The notes under the pieces were generated by a model. That model was not told the DNA's origin. It ran no database searches and saw nothing but the letters and a program-made list of their open reading frames with translations. Made by a program: the position numbers and the translations under genes. Positions 11,396 to 24,010 of a stretch of DNA of 64,000 nucleotides are shown here, piece after piece (positions within the stretch are counted from its first letter, which is position 1; every line of letters begins with the position of its first letter). This stretch comes from Epiperipatus broadwayi (Eukaryota; Onychophora; Udeonychophora; Euonychophora; Peripatidae), in the NCBI GenBank assembly GCA_028023455.1, contig JAQFVV010012420.1, positions 8,201,194-8,265,193 on the forward strand, in the 5' to 3' direction.

Positions 11396-13629
11396 GAGAT
11401 TTCATTAATAATCATCATTATTTTCAAACATTATTGATCCAGTGCAGGAAGAAGATCTAACTAAGTTTTCTGACTTTTAGCTTATAATTTCTACAACACA
11501 TTAGTAAATTTCCTTATTTCATCCATCCATCTTACTTGTGGTCTTTTTCTAGATTTTATTATTATCTCTTGGAATCCAGTTTAAGATTTCAACTATCCAT
11601 ATGTTTTTTTTTCTTCTATCATTTCACTTTCTTAATTTTTTCAATAATGTCAATGATACCTGTTTGTTCTCTTATTCATCTATTTTATTTTTAATCTTTT
11701 ATTGTTACTCCTAATATACATCTCTCCATACTTCTTTGAGGAATCTGCAGTCTCTGAATTGATGTTCTGTTAAGTGTTCCAGTCTCAGATCCATAAAACA
11801 TACCCATTAAAAACTTTCCAAACACAAAAGCTTATTTTCTTTCAAGTTATTTCTAACAAAAGTATTTTGTTACTTTTTAATTTTATGGTAATTTTATCCA
11901 ATATGTTTCCATCTGTATTAATAATATGACCAGGTATATGCAGTTGCTATGTTCTAATTTATGATTACCAATCTTTATTTCATTTTTTTGAAAAAATTAG
12001 TTGAACATTACTTTAGTCTTTTAGCATTTATCTTTAGTCCTACTTTTTTTTTTTCATTTCCTGAAACACTGACGAATGTAAAAACAAATGCATCATTTTC
12101 AAAGTCTAGATGACTTAAATAATCTCCATTTATTCTTACTTCCTTAGCTTTTCATTTTAATCTATAAAATACTTCTTGTAAAAATGCTGCAAAAATTTCA
12201 GAATTATGGAATCATCCCATTGTACACTTTAATGATTGTTAATGTTTTTAGTATCACCATGTAATATAATCATTTTATAATGCAATATTCTTCAGAACAG
12301 GACAATATCCTGGATCTACATTTTGATGATTTAATGTTTTTTTTTAATAATCAACAAATCCAAAACATAATAGCAACTCATATTCATTGATCCTCTCTAT
12401 AAATTCTTGCAATTCTTGAATGTGTTCCACTAAATCTATCTTATTATTTAAAATCCAGTTTTCTATAGATGAATTATATTTATTTTGGTAAATGTTTTAT
12501 ATAGAATTGGTAAAATAATAATAGGTCAGTCATTTCTTTTAAATATTAATATTATTACTACATTATTATTTAGATATTTGATATTAACTTTTGACAATAA
12601 TTTTTCTATTTCTTCATCTGCTTCTTTTAAGACATTGTTTATAATTTTATCATTTTATGTAAGCTTATTTTTTTATAGATTTAATTAGCTGTCTTACTTC
12701 TTCATTCAAAATGATGTGCAATTCAGAATATATAATAATTGTAGGAGATGTTTTGTTTTATAATGTATAATTCTTTCATATAACTTTCCCACTCATTTCA
12801 TGATGTAATCTATGTTTTTAGTAATAGTTCCATCTTTTCTTCTTATTGCGGAAATAACTTTCCAATATCACAACTGTTGTTTTTTATATTCTGAGGTCTT
12901 TATTCTTTTCTATAGCTTTTCTTGTCAATTCACAACTATATTTTCTTATATCTTTAACTCTTTTTAACACTATTTTACAAAAGTCTTCTTAATGAATCAT
13001 TTTTTATTTTTTCATATTTTTTTTTCATGCATTGTTTTTTCACAGTGAAAGATTTATTTGGAAGTTTGTGTTTTATAATACCAATTATCTTTGTTGCAGT
13101 TCTTAATAGTATATTGATTATCATCACATTGATTTCATTCAAATCTGAGCATTTTGAAAATCTGCTAATATTTTATTTCAAGTTTAATGAACACTTAAAA
13201 TATTAACTTTTAATACTGTTTTCTGAATCATTTTTGTCTCTTAGTTTTAAATTAACTCATATTTTAAATCTTACTAATTGATGATGGTTTCCTGTGTTGA
13301 ATCTATTAAGAATATCATAGCACTGATTTAGATATTTTCTGTTAATCAAAATATAAACCAATTCTATTGGTCCTTCATGTGAATGTTTCCATGTCCATTT
13401 CTGTTTTAGTCTTTTTCTCAAAGAAAGAATTTATAATAAAGATTTCTCTTTTTTTGCAAACTCCACAAGTATGCTTTCATTTCTATCACCATAATCAAAT
13501 TTACTCATATCAATTTCATCTTTCGGTCATTTATCAATCCTAGAATTAAAGTCTTCCATTACAATTTTAACATATTGTTTGGTCTGATCACAAGCATTTT
13601 GTAAATCTATATAAAAATCTACTTTCTCA
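11396..13629 (-). pseudogene. RTE-type LINE endonuclease/reverse transcriptase, decayed, 3' part
   Basis: The minus strand carries a decayed RTE-clade LINE. From right to left, endonuclease blocks read EDFNSRID (about 13560; GDFN-type), GDRNES and a KWTW block near 13390. The reverse transcriptase active-site region near 12120 reads INGDYLSHLDFENDAF, where intact RTE elements have FADD. The C-terminal region follows, with a block near 11780 fitting YGSETGTLNR and a WIPRDN block near 11560. Stops and frameshifts are frequent. The 5' end stops exactly at the LTR retrotransposon boundary and resumes at 21137, so that element inserted into the endonuclease domain. Confidence 0.75.
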
Positions 13630-16168
13630 TGTAACGGTCAAAATTCATCTCTCTCACTAACACACTGCAGAATTTAAACCCTAGATGTGGAACTCTACAC
13701 TAAGAAGGGTTACCTCCCAGAAATCCCAAGTTCAAATCCAAAGTCTAAACTCCACAATAACGCATTTGATGCTACTAATAGTATAACTTCATGCTGGTGC
13801 CGGTGATCAAGGAAAAAACAAAAGACTCTAAATCTAAAATAGCTCTAGGTTCAATTAACAATGACTTATAGATGTGCCCCAAGATAAGCCTAATATGAAA
13901 TGTAACTTAGATTGCACCCCGAATAAATAAAGAAAAGAAATAAATTTAAAGATAATATTTAATAATCAGATTTTAGACAAAGTTTTAGCTATATAAATTT
14001 GATAACTATAAACGAAAGTGAAAAAATTTCTGATACCTCATACTTGGGTTATAGTTTATATAACGTGTCTAAAATACAGAAACATGGTAGGCATGTGTGA
14101 GCCACATAAGTCTTAAAAGAATTTTAATAATCTAAAACTACTTAAAATTGAAATCTTAAATTTAAACAGAAAGTCGCTTGTGAAGTGTTGAGCTAAATTA
14201 TAAGATCGAACTACACTGAACGGACTTAGAATTCATTTAAAGTAATTATTAAAAGAATTATGGTGGTGCCAGGGATATATAATGCTGAGGAGGAGGTGCA
14301 GTATCTTGGTCCACAACTTTACAAAATAAAATGAATAAATGGTCTTGGCTTTGGATAGGCATTTCGCCTTTCATTTGGAGCATCTCTAGTCCTTACACAG
14401 CTCAAGCCTGTCCCGCACCCAGGAGCTTTGTAGCTGTGGGGATGTACGCAAAATAATTCCAATGTGACATTCATAGCACATGACTGGGAACCGCAGAGTA
14501 AACAGGGGATGGATTTAACCATTGACAACCTGAAGAATAATAAAGTTTCAGCACCCAAGCACATTCACTAGCAACAGACAGTTAAATTTTAAAATATTCT
14601 TAGTAAAAGGACAATTCACTAAAGAACAGAATAGCTCTCTCTCAAATTTAATATTTTAACAGCAAGCAGACTCTCAACAAAGCTTAGATAGATAAACAAT
14701 TATTTTGATAAATTTGTTACATGTCAGAAAATACATTTTAAAATCATATAATAAATGGGAGGGGGAATGCGTGTTTGCGGTTTAAGAAATTAAAATGGCA
14801 ACCAAGCATTATTCAATTTCCCCACGTAACTCACATATACCTGAAGAGATTAATTAAAATATTTACATTACAATAAAGAATTAGTAGATAAAACATTTAC
14901 AGATACATAAAGAAAATTAACCCAAGCAGAAGTTCAGCATGCATTAAAAGACAATTTAATAAATACATAAATATGGAGTATGAGACAAAAGATTAGCTAT
15001 AGCCTGAAAGTTTCACAAGATCTCGGGTTAGCTTTATTACCTCTTCTGACGTATCAGTCCGTGGCCTTTTCCAATTTTGCACTAGAGTTCTTGAGCAAAT
15101 TTTTAATTTTCTTTGGATTTGTTGTTCAGCAGCAGCATTCAGCACGTAGACTGCAGGAGCAGCATTCTTTGGGCTGGTTGAATTGGGGCTTGATGGTATG
15201 GTGACAGGACATTGGATGGTGAATGATGGACAGCCAAGGCACTGATTCCTGAGGGAAAACAGCCTACAGCCCCTTTACCCTGTCATTCTAAGGTTAAAGA
15301 TCTCAGAACTTGATTTACTAACAAAGTAAGCAGGTAAGTCTGATGACACGAATAAAACAAGTAATTAGAAAATATTAATAATGTCCAAATTTTCAGAATC
15401 ACAGAAATACAATTTTGCTGTCACAATATGCATCAGATTAATAATTAATTACAATAATCAATCAGCCCTATTTATATGCTCTCTGATTATACAAATCTAA
15501 TATTGCCGTGGTAAAATCCATTCATTAAATTTATTAATTAAATTGGAAAATAAGGAATGCACTTTTAATTACATCTGCTTGTTAACTCTGTTATCTTAGT
15601 TTTACCAAAAATCTACTAGTAAAACTGGCACCAACATGTTAAAATCAGCCACTATTGTTCTTTCCCTACCTTCACTGATTTAAAAAGAAAATGGCATGAT
15701 TTTGGAAAACTAAAGTAAAAATTTTTTATTTACAACTTTCTTTTGAATTTAATGTCTAAAATCTATTTATTAGTGATATTATTTTATTAAATGCAAACAA
15801 ATATAGTGAATATAATATTCCAAAATAAACAGACTCAAAACAAACTAACTTTAAGCAACAAATATTTTCATAACCTTTTAAAATATTATCGCAGTATGTG
15901 TGTAGATGAGAATATGTGACCTACTTTATTGTACAAGCATATATATGTAAAATATACTCGACGGTTTGAAAATAAAACTGTTTAAGACAATTTTAATTAT
16001 TATAAAACCCTGGGTACCCCATTAGTCATATAAATTTAGGAAGGATTTCAGTAAATATATGCAGTACACACACAATATGATAAAATTATAGTTTTAAATA
16101 AGGCATGAGGGTAGAAAAATGGAAGGCAAGGTGAAGCTAAGATTGGTAAGGCATATCTTACTGTTTCA
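13630..16168 (-). repeat. 3' LTR of the gag-only retrotransposon
   Basis: This is the left copy on the plus strand and the 3' LTR in element orientation. Read on the minus strand it starts TGAAAC and ends GTTACA, so it has TG...CA ends. It differs from the other copy by scattered substitutions and small indels, including a 15-20 base gap near 13752. The frame at 14319-14564 is also present in the other LTR (19332-19523) but is short and unrecognised. Confidence 0.88.
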
Positions 16169-16178
16169 CATTCCCTTA
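16169..16178 (-). other. polypurine tract next to the 3' LTR
   Basis: On the minus strand TAAGGGAATG lies directly before the TGAAAC that opens the 3' LTR. It is short, but its position and purine content fit a plus-strand primer site and support minus orientation. Confidence 0.5.
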
Positions 16179-16368
16179 GTACATCAAAAAAATTTAAAAA
16201 AAAAAGGTTTTACACCCAGTGTTCACTAGCGTATTTTGGATATTAACAAAAAAAATTTGACAAGGGGCAATGAGATTTAATGATATAACCGAATCATATA
16301 TCATATTTCAACATTTTCTCATTAGTAAATATGTATATATTTTGATACATTCTTTTTTGTTTGGATTG

Positions 16369-16498
16369 TTCAAATTCAAGTTAGAATATATATATATTAA
16401 AAGTTTATACAAGAGTGTCCAAATTCAGGCACAGGTAAAATGTCCAAATTCAAGTTAATGTAAATCAAAATTATACAAGAGTGTCCAAATTCACATCC
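16369..16498 (+). repeat. repeated GTCCAAATTCA motif in the retrotransposon 3' untranslated region
   Basis: The block GTCCAAATTCA recurs at about 16407, 16441 and 16482, twice preceded by TTATACAAGAGT, with a related TTCAAATTCAAG just before. It lies between the gag stop and the 3' LTR. Confidence 0.6.
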
Positions 16499-16543
16499 TT
16501 TTTGTGGTGGCTTTTTTTTTTATTTATATATATATATATTCTT

Positions 16544-17623
16544 TTATTCTTCTAGGTCTGGTGGGTAGTATCGATCTCTCGCATTCGGAGAATGTCCTCT
16601 TGGGTGGTGCGATTTCTTTTCTTGGCCTGGCAGTTCTTTGGCCCATGGACTGAAATCTAATGTAGTCAGGATCTCTGCCATCTCTTCTATGTTTTTAATT
16701 CTGCTTCTGGCAATCAGTTTTTGGATTGACAGTGGCATGTTTTGCTGGATGGTGTGAATAATATGCAGGTCAGAGAATAAAAAGGTGGTAAGCGATCTCA
16801 GCCAGTTAACCTGCCGGATATAGAATTGGGTGTGTGTTTCTTTGACATTCCCATATTTTTCTTGGGATATGGTATTTAAAATGCCACTCTGGCATTCATC
16901 ACTCCAGTAGTGTCTCAATAAGGCCTTGCTATATTCAATGAAGTCGCCTGGTTTTTCTTTTTTATGCTTCACCAGCCCTTCACATAGCCATGTCAATAGT
17001 AGGTTGTGATTGCAATTTGTTCTTGAGGCTCTGTATCATAGAATGTGAAGAAATCTTTCAGACTCTCCAGGTGTAAATGAAGGTTTTCCCCCATCTTTCT
17101 ATGGAATATCTTTATGTGGACAACCTTGGCCAACTGGGTTTGAATGCCTGGGTCAGACAACATGACTCTACAGATATTGGTGACCTTGGGGCTTTTTGTA
17201 TTCTTATCTTCATTAACTGTTAGTAGAATGTTTGGGGTGGTTTTGTTTTGATTGTTATCTTTCTCTTCTTTTGTTTCATTAGTATTTTCTTCTGTTTTCA
17301 GAATTAAAGTTTCCAAATTCAATTTTGGGGTGAGACTCTCTTCTCTTTCATATTTATTTTCAAGTTTTTGTTGGAGCACTCCCTGTTTCTCATGGAGTTC
17401 TCTGACTTTGTTAAGTAGGAATACAATCAGTTCTCTTAATTTGCCCCTTTCTTTTGGGGTTTTTTTTGCCCGGGTTTGGGGTTTTTTGGGTTTGTTTTGA
17501 GGGGGGTTTTTTTTTTTATTTGAAAAGGATGTTTGTTTTTGGTGGTGGGGGGTTTTTTTTTTTGGGGGGTTGGAGACCTGGAAATCTGGACATGTCTATG
17601 TCTTTCTGTTCTAGCTCTTCCAT
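16544..17623 (-). pseudogene. retrotransposon gag (frameshifted, no pol downstream)
   Basis: A gag-like frame runs from an ATG at 17623 to a stop near 16544. It begins with an acidic N-terminus, passes a Lys/Pro-rich homopolymer tract (complement of 17450-17575) that breaks the frame, then reads a coiled-coil-like segment and a capsid-like region with the blocks NLHLHLESLKDFFTFYD, FIEYSKALLRHYW and FSDLHIIHTI. One base is missing or re-read near 16995, where a TGA closes one frame and the homology continues in another. No zinc knuckle is seen at the C-terminus, and only about 375 bases separate it from the 3' LTR. Gag would package element RNA, so a helper element would have to supply pol. 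The assignment rests on position and general capsid-like character, so the family is uncertain. Confidence 0.65.
17451..17575 (+). repeat. G/T-rich tract with runs of three to six G
   Basis: The plus strand holds at least eight G runs separated by T runs, including GGGTTTGGGGTTTTTTGGG and GGTGGTGGGGGG. On the minus strand it is a C/A tract inside gag encoding Lys/Pro/Asn. It breaks the gag frame and has G-quadruplex potential. Confidence 0.75.
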
Positions 17624-18545
17624 TTTGGTTTATTATTATTTATTTATTTTTGAACATTATTATAATTTCTTAGCTATAAGTGGCAATTCTGGATCACTAA
17701 TCTTTTTGGGAGTTATTATTTGCTACATATTTATATTTTTAAAGTTCTTTTAACCAAACTTTTTTCTTTATATTAAACAATGGTGACTGGCTGTCTCCAC
17801 TTGGTCTCTGGCCTTTCCGTTTATTCTTGTTTTATCCTGTAACTGATTTTACTATGCTGCTTTTGTTATTTTGGAAATATGACAAACTATTAATTATTAT
17901 TTCCTCAAATTTCTTCTGCTGCTTGCTCAACTCTTTGGCTGTCTCCTATTTAATTATTTTCTAGATTCAGGTATCTCAGTGTCATTTCCCCTTGTTCATT
18001 GATTCCAGATGGATAGATTTACAAAATGTTTACATAAGTAGCTATACATAAATATTGACCAATTCTGAATTTGACAGCTTTACATGCATAAACCAATCAG
18101 TTCATCATCATTATTCCAAGATGCAATACCATCTGTGGCAACATCTATATCATTTACCTTCCCCAGGGATATTTAACTTAATTATTTCATTTGACCCTGG
18201 GCATTCAATTAGACAATCATAGGTTTTTTTTTGTTTTTACAATTGTTATTTTATACCAAACTATATATATGTTGTGCTATTTTGAAATTATGTTTAGTTC
18301 AGTAATTAGCACACATATATTTTTATAATATGACCTGAGGTGACAAAATTTTACATATATATTGCTCGTGTCATACTATATTAAAATGAAAATTCTCCAA
18401 GTGATTGTTTAAATGCCCAAGCCAAACAAAATACATATAATAATATCTTAAATATAAATCACAATATTGGAAATATTAAACTACAGGGAAATGGGTAATT
18501 AAAAGAGCTAAACACTATCAGGGGTTTGTGGGTGGTTAAATCGAA
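17624..18545 (-). other. gag leader region of the LTR retrotransposon
   Basis: No coding frame is recognised between the primer site and the gag start. It is probably the untranslated leader, about 920 bases long, with ordinary AT-rich content. Confidence 0.5.
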
Positions 18546-18562
18546 GCCCCATGTTGGCGCCA
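18546..18562 (-). other. primer binding site resembling tRNA-Lys
   Basis: On the minus strand TGGCGCCAACATGGGGC lies 22 bases inside the 5' LTR. It matches the complement of the tRNA-Lys 3' end (TGGCGCCCAACGTGGGGC) except for one missing C and one G to A change. This spacing is longer than the few bases usual for such elements. Confidence 0.7.
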
Positions 18563-18584
18563 TGGATCCGGAAAAAATATACTA

Positions 18585-21136
18585 TGTAACAGTCAAAATT
18601 TGTCTATCTCACTAACACACTGCAGAATTTATACCCTAGACATGGAACTCAACCCTAGGAAGGGTTACCTCCCAGAAATCCCAAGTTCAAATCCAAAGTC
18701 TAAACTCCACAATGCCCTCTATGTGATAACACATTTGATGCTACTAATAGTATAACTTCATGCCAGTGCTGGTGATCAGGGAGAAAACAAAAGACTAAAT
18801 CTAAAATAGCCCTAGGTTCAATTAACAATGACTTATAGATGTGCTCCAAGATAAGCCTAATATGATACGTAACTTGGATTGTACCCTGAATGAATGAAGA
18901 AAAAAAATAAAGTTAGATAATATTTAATAATCAGATTTTAGACAAAGTTTTAGCTATATAAATTTGATAGCTATAAACCAAAGCAAACAATATTTCTGAT
19001 ACCTCATACTTGGGTTATAGTTTGTATAATGTGTCTAAAATACAGTGACATGCTAGGCATGTGTGAGACATGTAAGGTCTTAAAAGAATTTTAATAATCT
19101 AAAACTACTTAAAATTGAAATCTTAAATTTAAACAGAGAGTCATTCGTGAAGTGTTGAGCTAAATTATAAGATTGAACTATGCTGAATTGACTTAGAATT
19201 CATTTAAAGTAATTATTAAGGGAATGTATGATGGTTCCAGCAATATATAATGCTGAGGAGGGGGTGCAGTATCTTGGTACACAACTTTACAAAATAAAAT
19301 GAATAAATGGTCTTGGCTTTGGACACGCATTTCACCTTTCATTTGGGGCATCTCTAATCCTTACACAGCTCAAGCCTGGCCCACACCCAGGAGCTTTGTA
19401 GCTGTGGGGATGTATGCAAAATAATTCCCATGTGACATTCATAGCACATGACTGGGAACCGTGGAGTAAACGGGGGATGGATTTAACCATTGATAACCTT
19501 GGAGAATAGTAAAATTTCAGCACCCAAGTACATTCACTAGCAACACACAGTTAAAATTTAAAATATTCTTAGTAAAAGGACAATTCATTAAAGAACAGAA
19601 TAGCTCTCTCTCAAATTTAATATTTTAACAGCCAGCAGACTCTCAACAAAGCTTAGATAGATAAACAATTATTTTGATAAATTTGTTACACATAAGAAAA
19701 TACATTTTAAAATCATATAATAAATGGGGAGGGGGAATGCATGTTTGCGGTTTAATAAATTAATATGGCAACCAAGCATTATTCAATTTCTCCACGTAAC
19801 TCGCATATACCTGAAGAGATTAATTAAAATATTTACATTACAATAAAGAATTAGATAAAACATTTACAGATACATAAAGAAAATTAACCCAAGCAGAAGT
19901 TCAGCATGCATTAAAAGACAATTTAATAAATACATAAATATGGACTATAAGACAAAAGATTAGCTATAGCTTGAAAATTTCATGAGATCTCGGGTTAACT
20001 TTATTACCTCATTCTGACGGATCAGTCCATGGGCATTTCCAATTTTGCACTAGAGTTCTTGAGCAAATTTTAATTTTCTTTGGATTTGTTGTTCAGCAGC
20101 AGCATTCAGCACTAGACTTCAGGAGCAGCATTCTTTGGGCTGGTTCAGTTGGGGCTTGATGGCATGGTGACAGGACATCAGATGGTGAATGATGGACAGC
20201 CAAGGCACTGATTCCTGAGGGAAAACAGTCTACAGCCCCTTTACTCTCTCATTCTAAGGTTAAATATCTCACAACTTGATTTACTAACAAAGTAAGCAGG
20301 TAAGTCCGATGATATGAATAAAACAAGTAATTAGAAAATATGAATAATGTCCAAATTTTTAGAATCACAGAAATACAATTTTGCTGTCACAATATGCATC
20401 AGATTAATAATTAATTACAATAATCAATCAGCCCTATTTATATGCTCTCTCTGATTATACAAATCTAATCTTGCCATGGTAAAATCCATTCATTAAATTT
20501 ATTAATTAAATTGGAAAACAAGGAATGCATTTTTAATTACGTCTGCTTGTTAACTCTGTTATCTTAGTCTTATCAAAAATCTATTAGTAAAACTGGCAAC
20601 AACATGTTAAAATTAGCCACTATTGTTCTTTCCCTACCCTCACTGATTTAAAAAGAAAATGGCATGATTTTGAAAAACTAAAATAAAATTTTTTTATTTA
20701 CAACTTTCTTTTGAATTTAATGTCCAAAATCTATTTATTAGGAATATTATTTTATTAAATGCAAACAAATGTAGTGAATATAATATCCCAAAATAAACAG
20801 ACTCAAAACAAACTAACTTTAAGCAACAAATATTTTCATAACCTTTTAAAATATTATCGCAGTATGTGTGTAGATGAGAATATGTGACCTACTTTATTGT
20901 ACAAGCATATATATGTAAAATATACTCGACGGTTTGAAAATAAAACTGTTTAAGACAATTTTAATTATTATAAAACCCCAGGTACCCCATTAGACATATA
21001 AATTTAGGCAGGATTTCAGTAAATATATGCAGTACACACACAATACGATAAAATTACAGTTTTAAATAAGGCATGAGGGTAGGAAAAAGGAAGGCAAGGT
21101 GAAACTAAGATTTGTAAGGCATATCTTACTGTTTCA
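18585..21136 (-). repeat. 5' LTR of the gag-only retrotransposon
   Basis: This is the right copy on the plus strand and the 5' LTR in element orientation. Its minus-strand end faces the primer binding site at 18546-18562. Any promoter for the element should lie here, but I could not pick a convincing TATA box or transcript end from base content alone. Confidence 0.88.
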
Positions 21137-21440
21137 CTCATTATAGTGAGAACTTGTTAGAGTATCATTCATCAAGTTAAATAACTAATCATGCTACTCT
21201 GCCCGATATATTGTCAATTTCCACAATGTTATTCTTTCAGTTTTTATTTATAATGGATACTACTGCACATATGCTTCCAATACTTGTGCATTTGTAATAA
21301 ACAATATCTCCTTTTTAAATCATATTTTCATCTATTCTTTTAACTTCATAAAGTCCAACAGTTTCCCATTAAATATTACACAGATTTTCTTCTAATTCAT
21401 AAAGTCTTTCTCTATTAGAAATTTATTTTCAGTTGTAAGT
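21137..21440 (-). pseudogene. RTE-type LINE endonuclease, 5' part separated by the LTR element
   Basis: The minus strand continues the RTE frame that stops at 13629. Right to left there are blocks fitting KDFMN, then an N-terminal endonuclease-like stretch ending in LYEVKRIDEN near 21330, then KGDIVYYKC and EIDNISGRVA, typical of the N-terminal RTE endonuclease. The CTCA at 21137-21140 is one copy of the LTR element's target duplication. This fixes the order of events: RTE first, LTR element later. Confidence 0.65.
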
Positions 21441-22879
21441 ATATAAACAAAAAGCCATAATCAAATGAAGTGCTTGTGTTCATAATCAGAAGAGTCTTAG
21501 TATTTTCTGCCTTCAGCTGCCAACTGCTGTTTTGCTTTGTGACATTGCAGCATCTTGATGTTAAAGGCTTTAATTTAATTTCAAGAAAACTCAATTGATA
21601 TTTCAGTTAAAAACTATCAGGCAACTGTGAAGAAAAATCATCCTGTTTTTAATCTTAAACTCAGCAAGCAAGGGGTCAATAAATTTTCCACACTGGATCA
21701 TGTATATTGATGAACAGCATATTGATGTCTGTCTATTATCTGAATAATTAAAGCTATAATCACAAAAACGTATGGAGTAAACATTAGGACTTTTCTCTAC
21801 TCACTTTCTTTAAAGCCTGAAAAATGACTCAAAGATTCTTTTTTTCTGTTAACAGCAAACTTTTTCTACAGCCATTTCGAGATTTAGAGACTGGGATATA
21901 CATGAATGATTGGAATCTATTAAAAACCAATCCTGGCTTCTTTGCAATTTAGGGGCTGGTATACACCTGGATCTAGTTTATGCAGATTATTTTAATCCGA
22001 TTTTGAAGTTATGCGATTCATATTTCTTCTTAATATCTTTCATATTTCACTGTATTTATTAGATATCAAGTAATTTAAATTATTAATAACTTATTTTGAC
22101 TTGAAATACTTTTTTTTCTTCTCAAAAATATAACATTATATTCACAACTAACGTGAGTATGGTCTGAAGCTGTATTTAGAACTTAGTTTCTATGTAAATA
22201 ACCTATTTATACTAATGAGTAAATAATAATAATAGATTTATATTTACATATAAAAATATCACAATAAATATTCAAAAAATTTAAACTTTTAAAACGTATT
22301 TTGTTATATATAACAGAAATAAATAATCTTTTAGATTTTTAAAATAAAAAAACGAATATTTTATAAACTGAAAATAATCCTTCTAATGATAATGTATAAT
22401 CTTTTTGTTTTGATTACGATCCCATTTTTTAATATAGAAACAGAAAACCATTAACACAGCTCAAGACTGAAAGAGGTGCTAGTTGTACATCACGTCATGA
22501 ATCTGATTTCTTACCAGTTAACAAATGAATGCATATTGTCAAATAGCAGTAATGATTAAAATATGTATGAAAAAATGTAAAATTAAATGCTGTAATTAAT
22601 AAAAAAAGTAAAAAAAAAATTGTCTTGTATTAATTTTTTTCAAATATTTGAAATTTTTTATTAGTCATACTTTATTTCCTTATTTTTTAATGTGAATTTT
22701 AGTATAGCAGAACTGTATTATATTTTGACTAACAGTAAATATATATTTCAAGATTATATAAATCCAATACTGGAATAAGTTTGTTAATGCTAAACTATAG
22801 AAACAAAAATTATTAAGATAAACAGTATTCGTAGTGATATTTCTAATCTTGATTTTGAAGATAGTTCAGATTTGATTTA
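21441..22879. other. AT-rich stretch with no recognised gene
   Basis: No gene or repeat boundary is seen. Part near 21441-21560 may be more of the RTE 5' end, but I could not follow a frame through it. Confidence 0.5.
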
Positions 22880-24010
22880 AATTAATAGGAAGATAACTGA
22901 TATACTATTAAGAATTGTGACAAAGGTAACTGATACAAAACAGCAATAATTTATTAGTAATTTGTTTACTAAGACAAGACAATGTATAAAGAAAAGAATA
23001 TGACAGTATATAAAAATAAATCTTTAAGAAGAATTGAATACCTGTTGTTTTGTAAAATGATATGGAAAAAAAATAACAGTATAAAAATATAATTGTAGAT
23101 TAGCAAGACTAGCTATAGAAGGCAGTAAAAATCTCAAAAGTATAAAACAACATCTTGATATTGGTAGGAAATTTATTTCTGCAATAAGAAAAATTATGTG
23201 TGAAAGAGTTTTATAAAGAATTATGTAGCACTGTAAAACAATAAAACAATGTACTCCCTACAATTTCTATATCTTTGAATTGCCCAGCATTCTAAATGAA
23301 ATGAGATATACAATGAATAAGCTTCAGGTAATGATAGAATTATAATCAATATCTTAAAAGAAGCAAGTGAAAAAATAGAAAAAGTATTGGCAAAGTTATG
23401 TACCAAATGTCTAATTGATAAAGATATACTAGATGACTGGAAGTATGCAGTAGTAATATTAAAATTTTAAAAAAGATGATAGGAAAGATATTAGAAATAA
23501 TGGAATTATAATCAATATCTTAAAAGAAGCAGGTGAAGAACTATAACACATTCAAGTATTGAGAAAAGTTATAAAAAAACAATGAATATGAGTTTCCATT
23601 ATGCTTTGGATTTGTAGATTAAGAAAAGGCATTTGGTTTTATAAGCGATTCTACAATGCTTAAAATTTTGGATTATCAAGATATAGACCCAAATGTTGTT
23701 ATATTCTGAACAATGTTTAACAAAATACAACAGCAATAATTAGATTAAATAGAGATACTAAAAAGATTGACATGGTGAAGAATATATGATAGGATGATTC
23801 CATATCTCCAAACCTTTTTATAGTCGTTTTACAAGAAGTATTCTGTGAATTAAAATGAAAAGTTAAGGAATGATGATAAATAAATGGAAATTATTGATAC
23901 ATCTAAAAATTTTAAAAATAAAAGATGTCTTAAAATTCTCAGTGAATTTAATATTATACAGTAAAATGCTCTTAATAACTATGTCAATAAAATGCCATTT
24001 TGTAGATTCC
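22880..24010 (+). pseudogene. RTE-type LINE reverse transcriptase relic, plus orientation
   Basis: A second RTE relic lies on the plus strand, heavily broken. Blocks in order are a pre-RT stretch with AIEGSKNLKSIK (about 23110), a segment with LIDKDILDDWKYAVVILK (about 23410) fitting the P..W..S.I.L.K block, FVD-EKAF (about 23611) for the first catalytic aspartate region, QDDSISPNLF (about 23790) where intact elements have RQGDTISPKLF, and NKWKLLIHLKI (about 23880) before the active site. Stops occur every few dozen codons. It may be related to the minus-strand RTE at 11.4-21.4 kb, but I could not align them base by base. Confidence 0.65.

Larger units (their letters stand above)
13630..21136 (-). 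mobile_element. LTR retrotransposon with 2.5-kb LTRs and only a gag remnant
   Basis: Two direct repeats of about 2.54 kb (13630-16168 and 18585-21136) begin TGTAAC and end GTTTCA on the plus strand and flank a 2.4-kb interior. The 4-base CTCA occurs at 13626-13629 and 21137-21140, a target duplication. The interior holds a gag-like frame on the minus strand, a tRNA-Lys-like primer site and a purine tract at the correct ends for minus orientation. There is no protease, reverse transcriptase or integrase. The layout matches the non-autonomous elements known in plants as TR-GAG or LARD. It sits inside an RTE LINE. By eye the LTRs differ at roughly one base in ten to fifteen, so the insertion is not recent. 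Confidence 0.88.

Noticed and set aside
14319-14564. A frame of about 80 codons repeated in both LTRs
   Set aside because: It is shared only because the LTRs are duplicates; it is shorter in the second copy and matches no known protein.
17454-17753. A 99-codon plus-strand frame rich in Gly and Phe
   Set aside because: It is the antisense read of the G/T tract and the gag N-terminus; composition comes from homopolymer runs.
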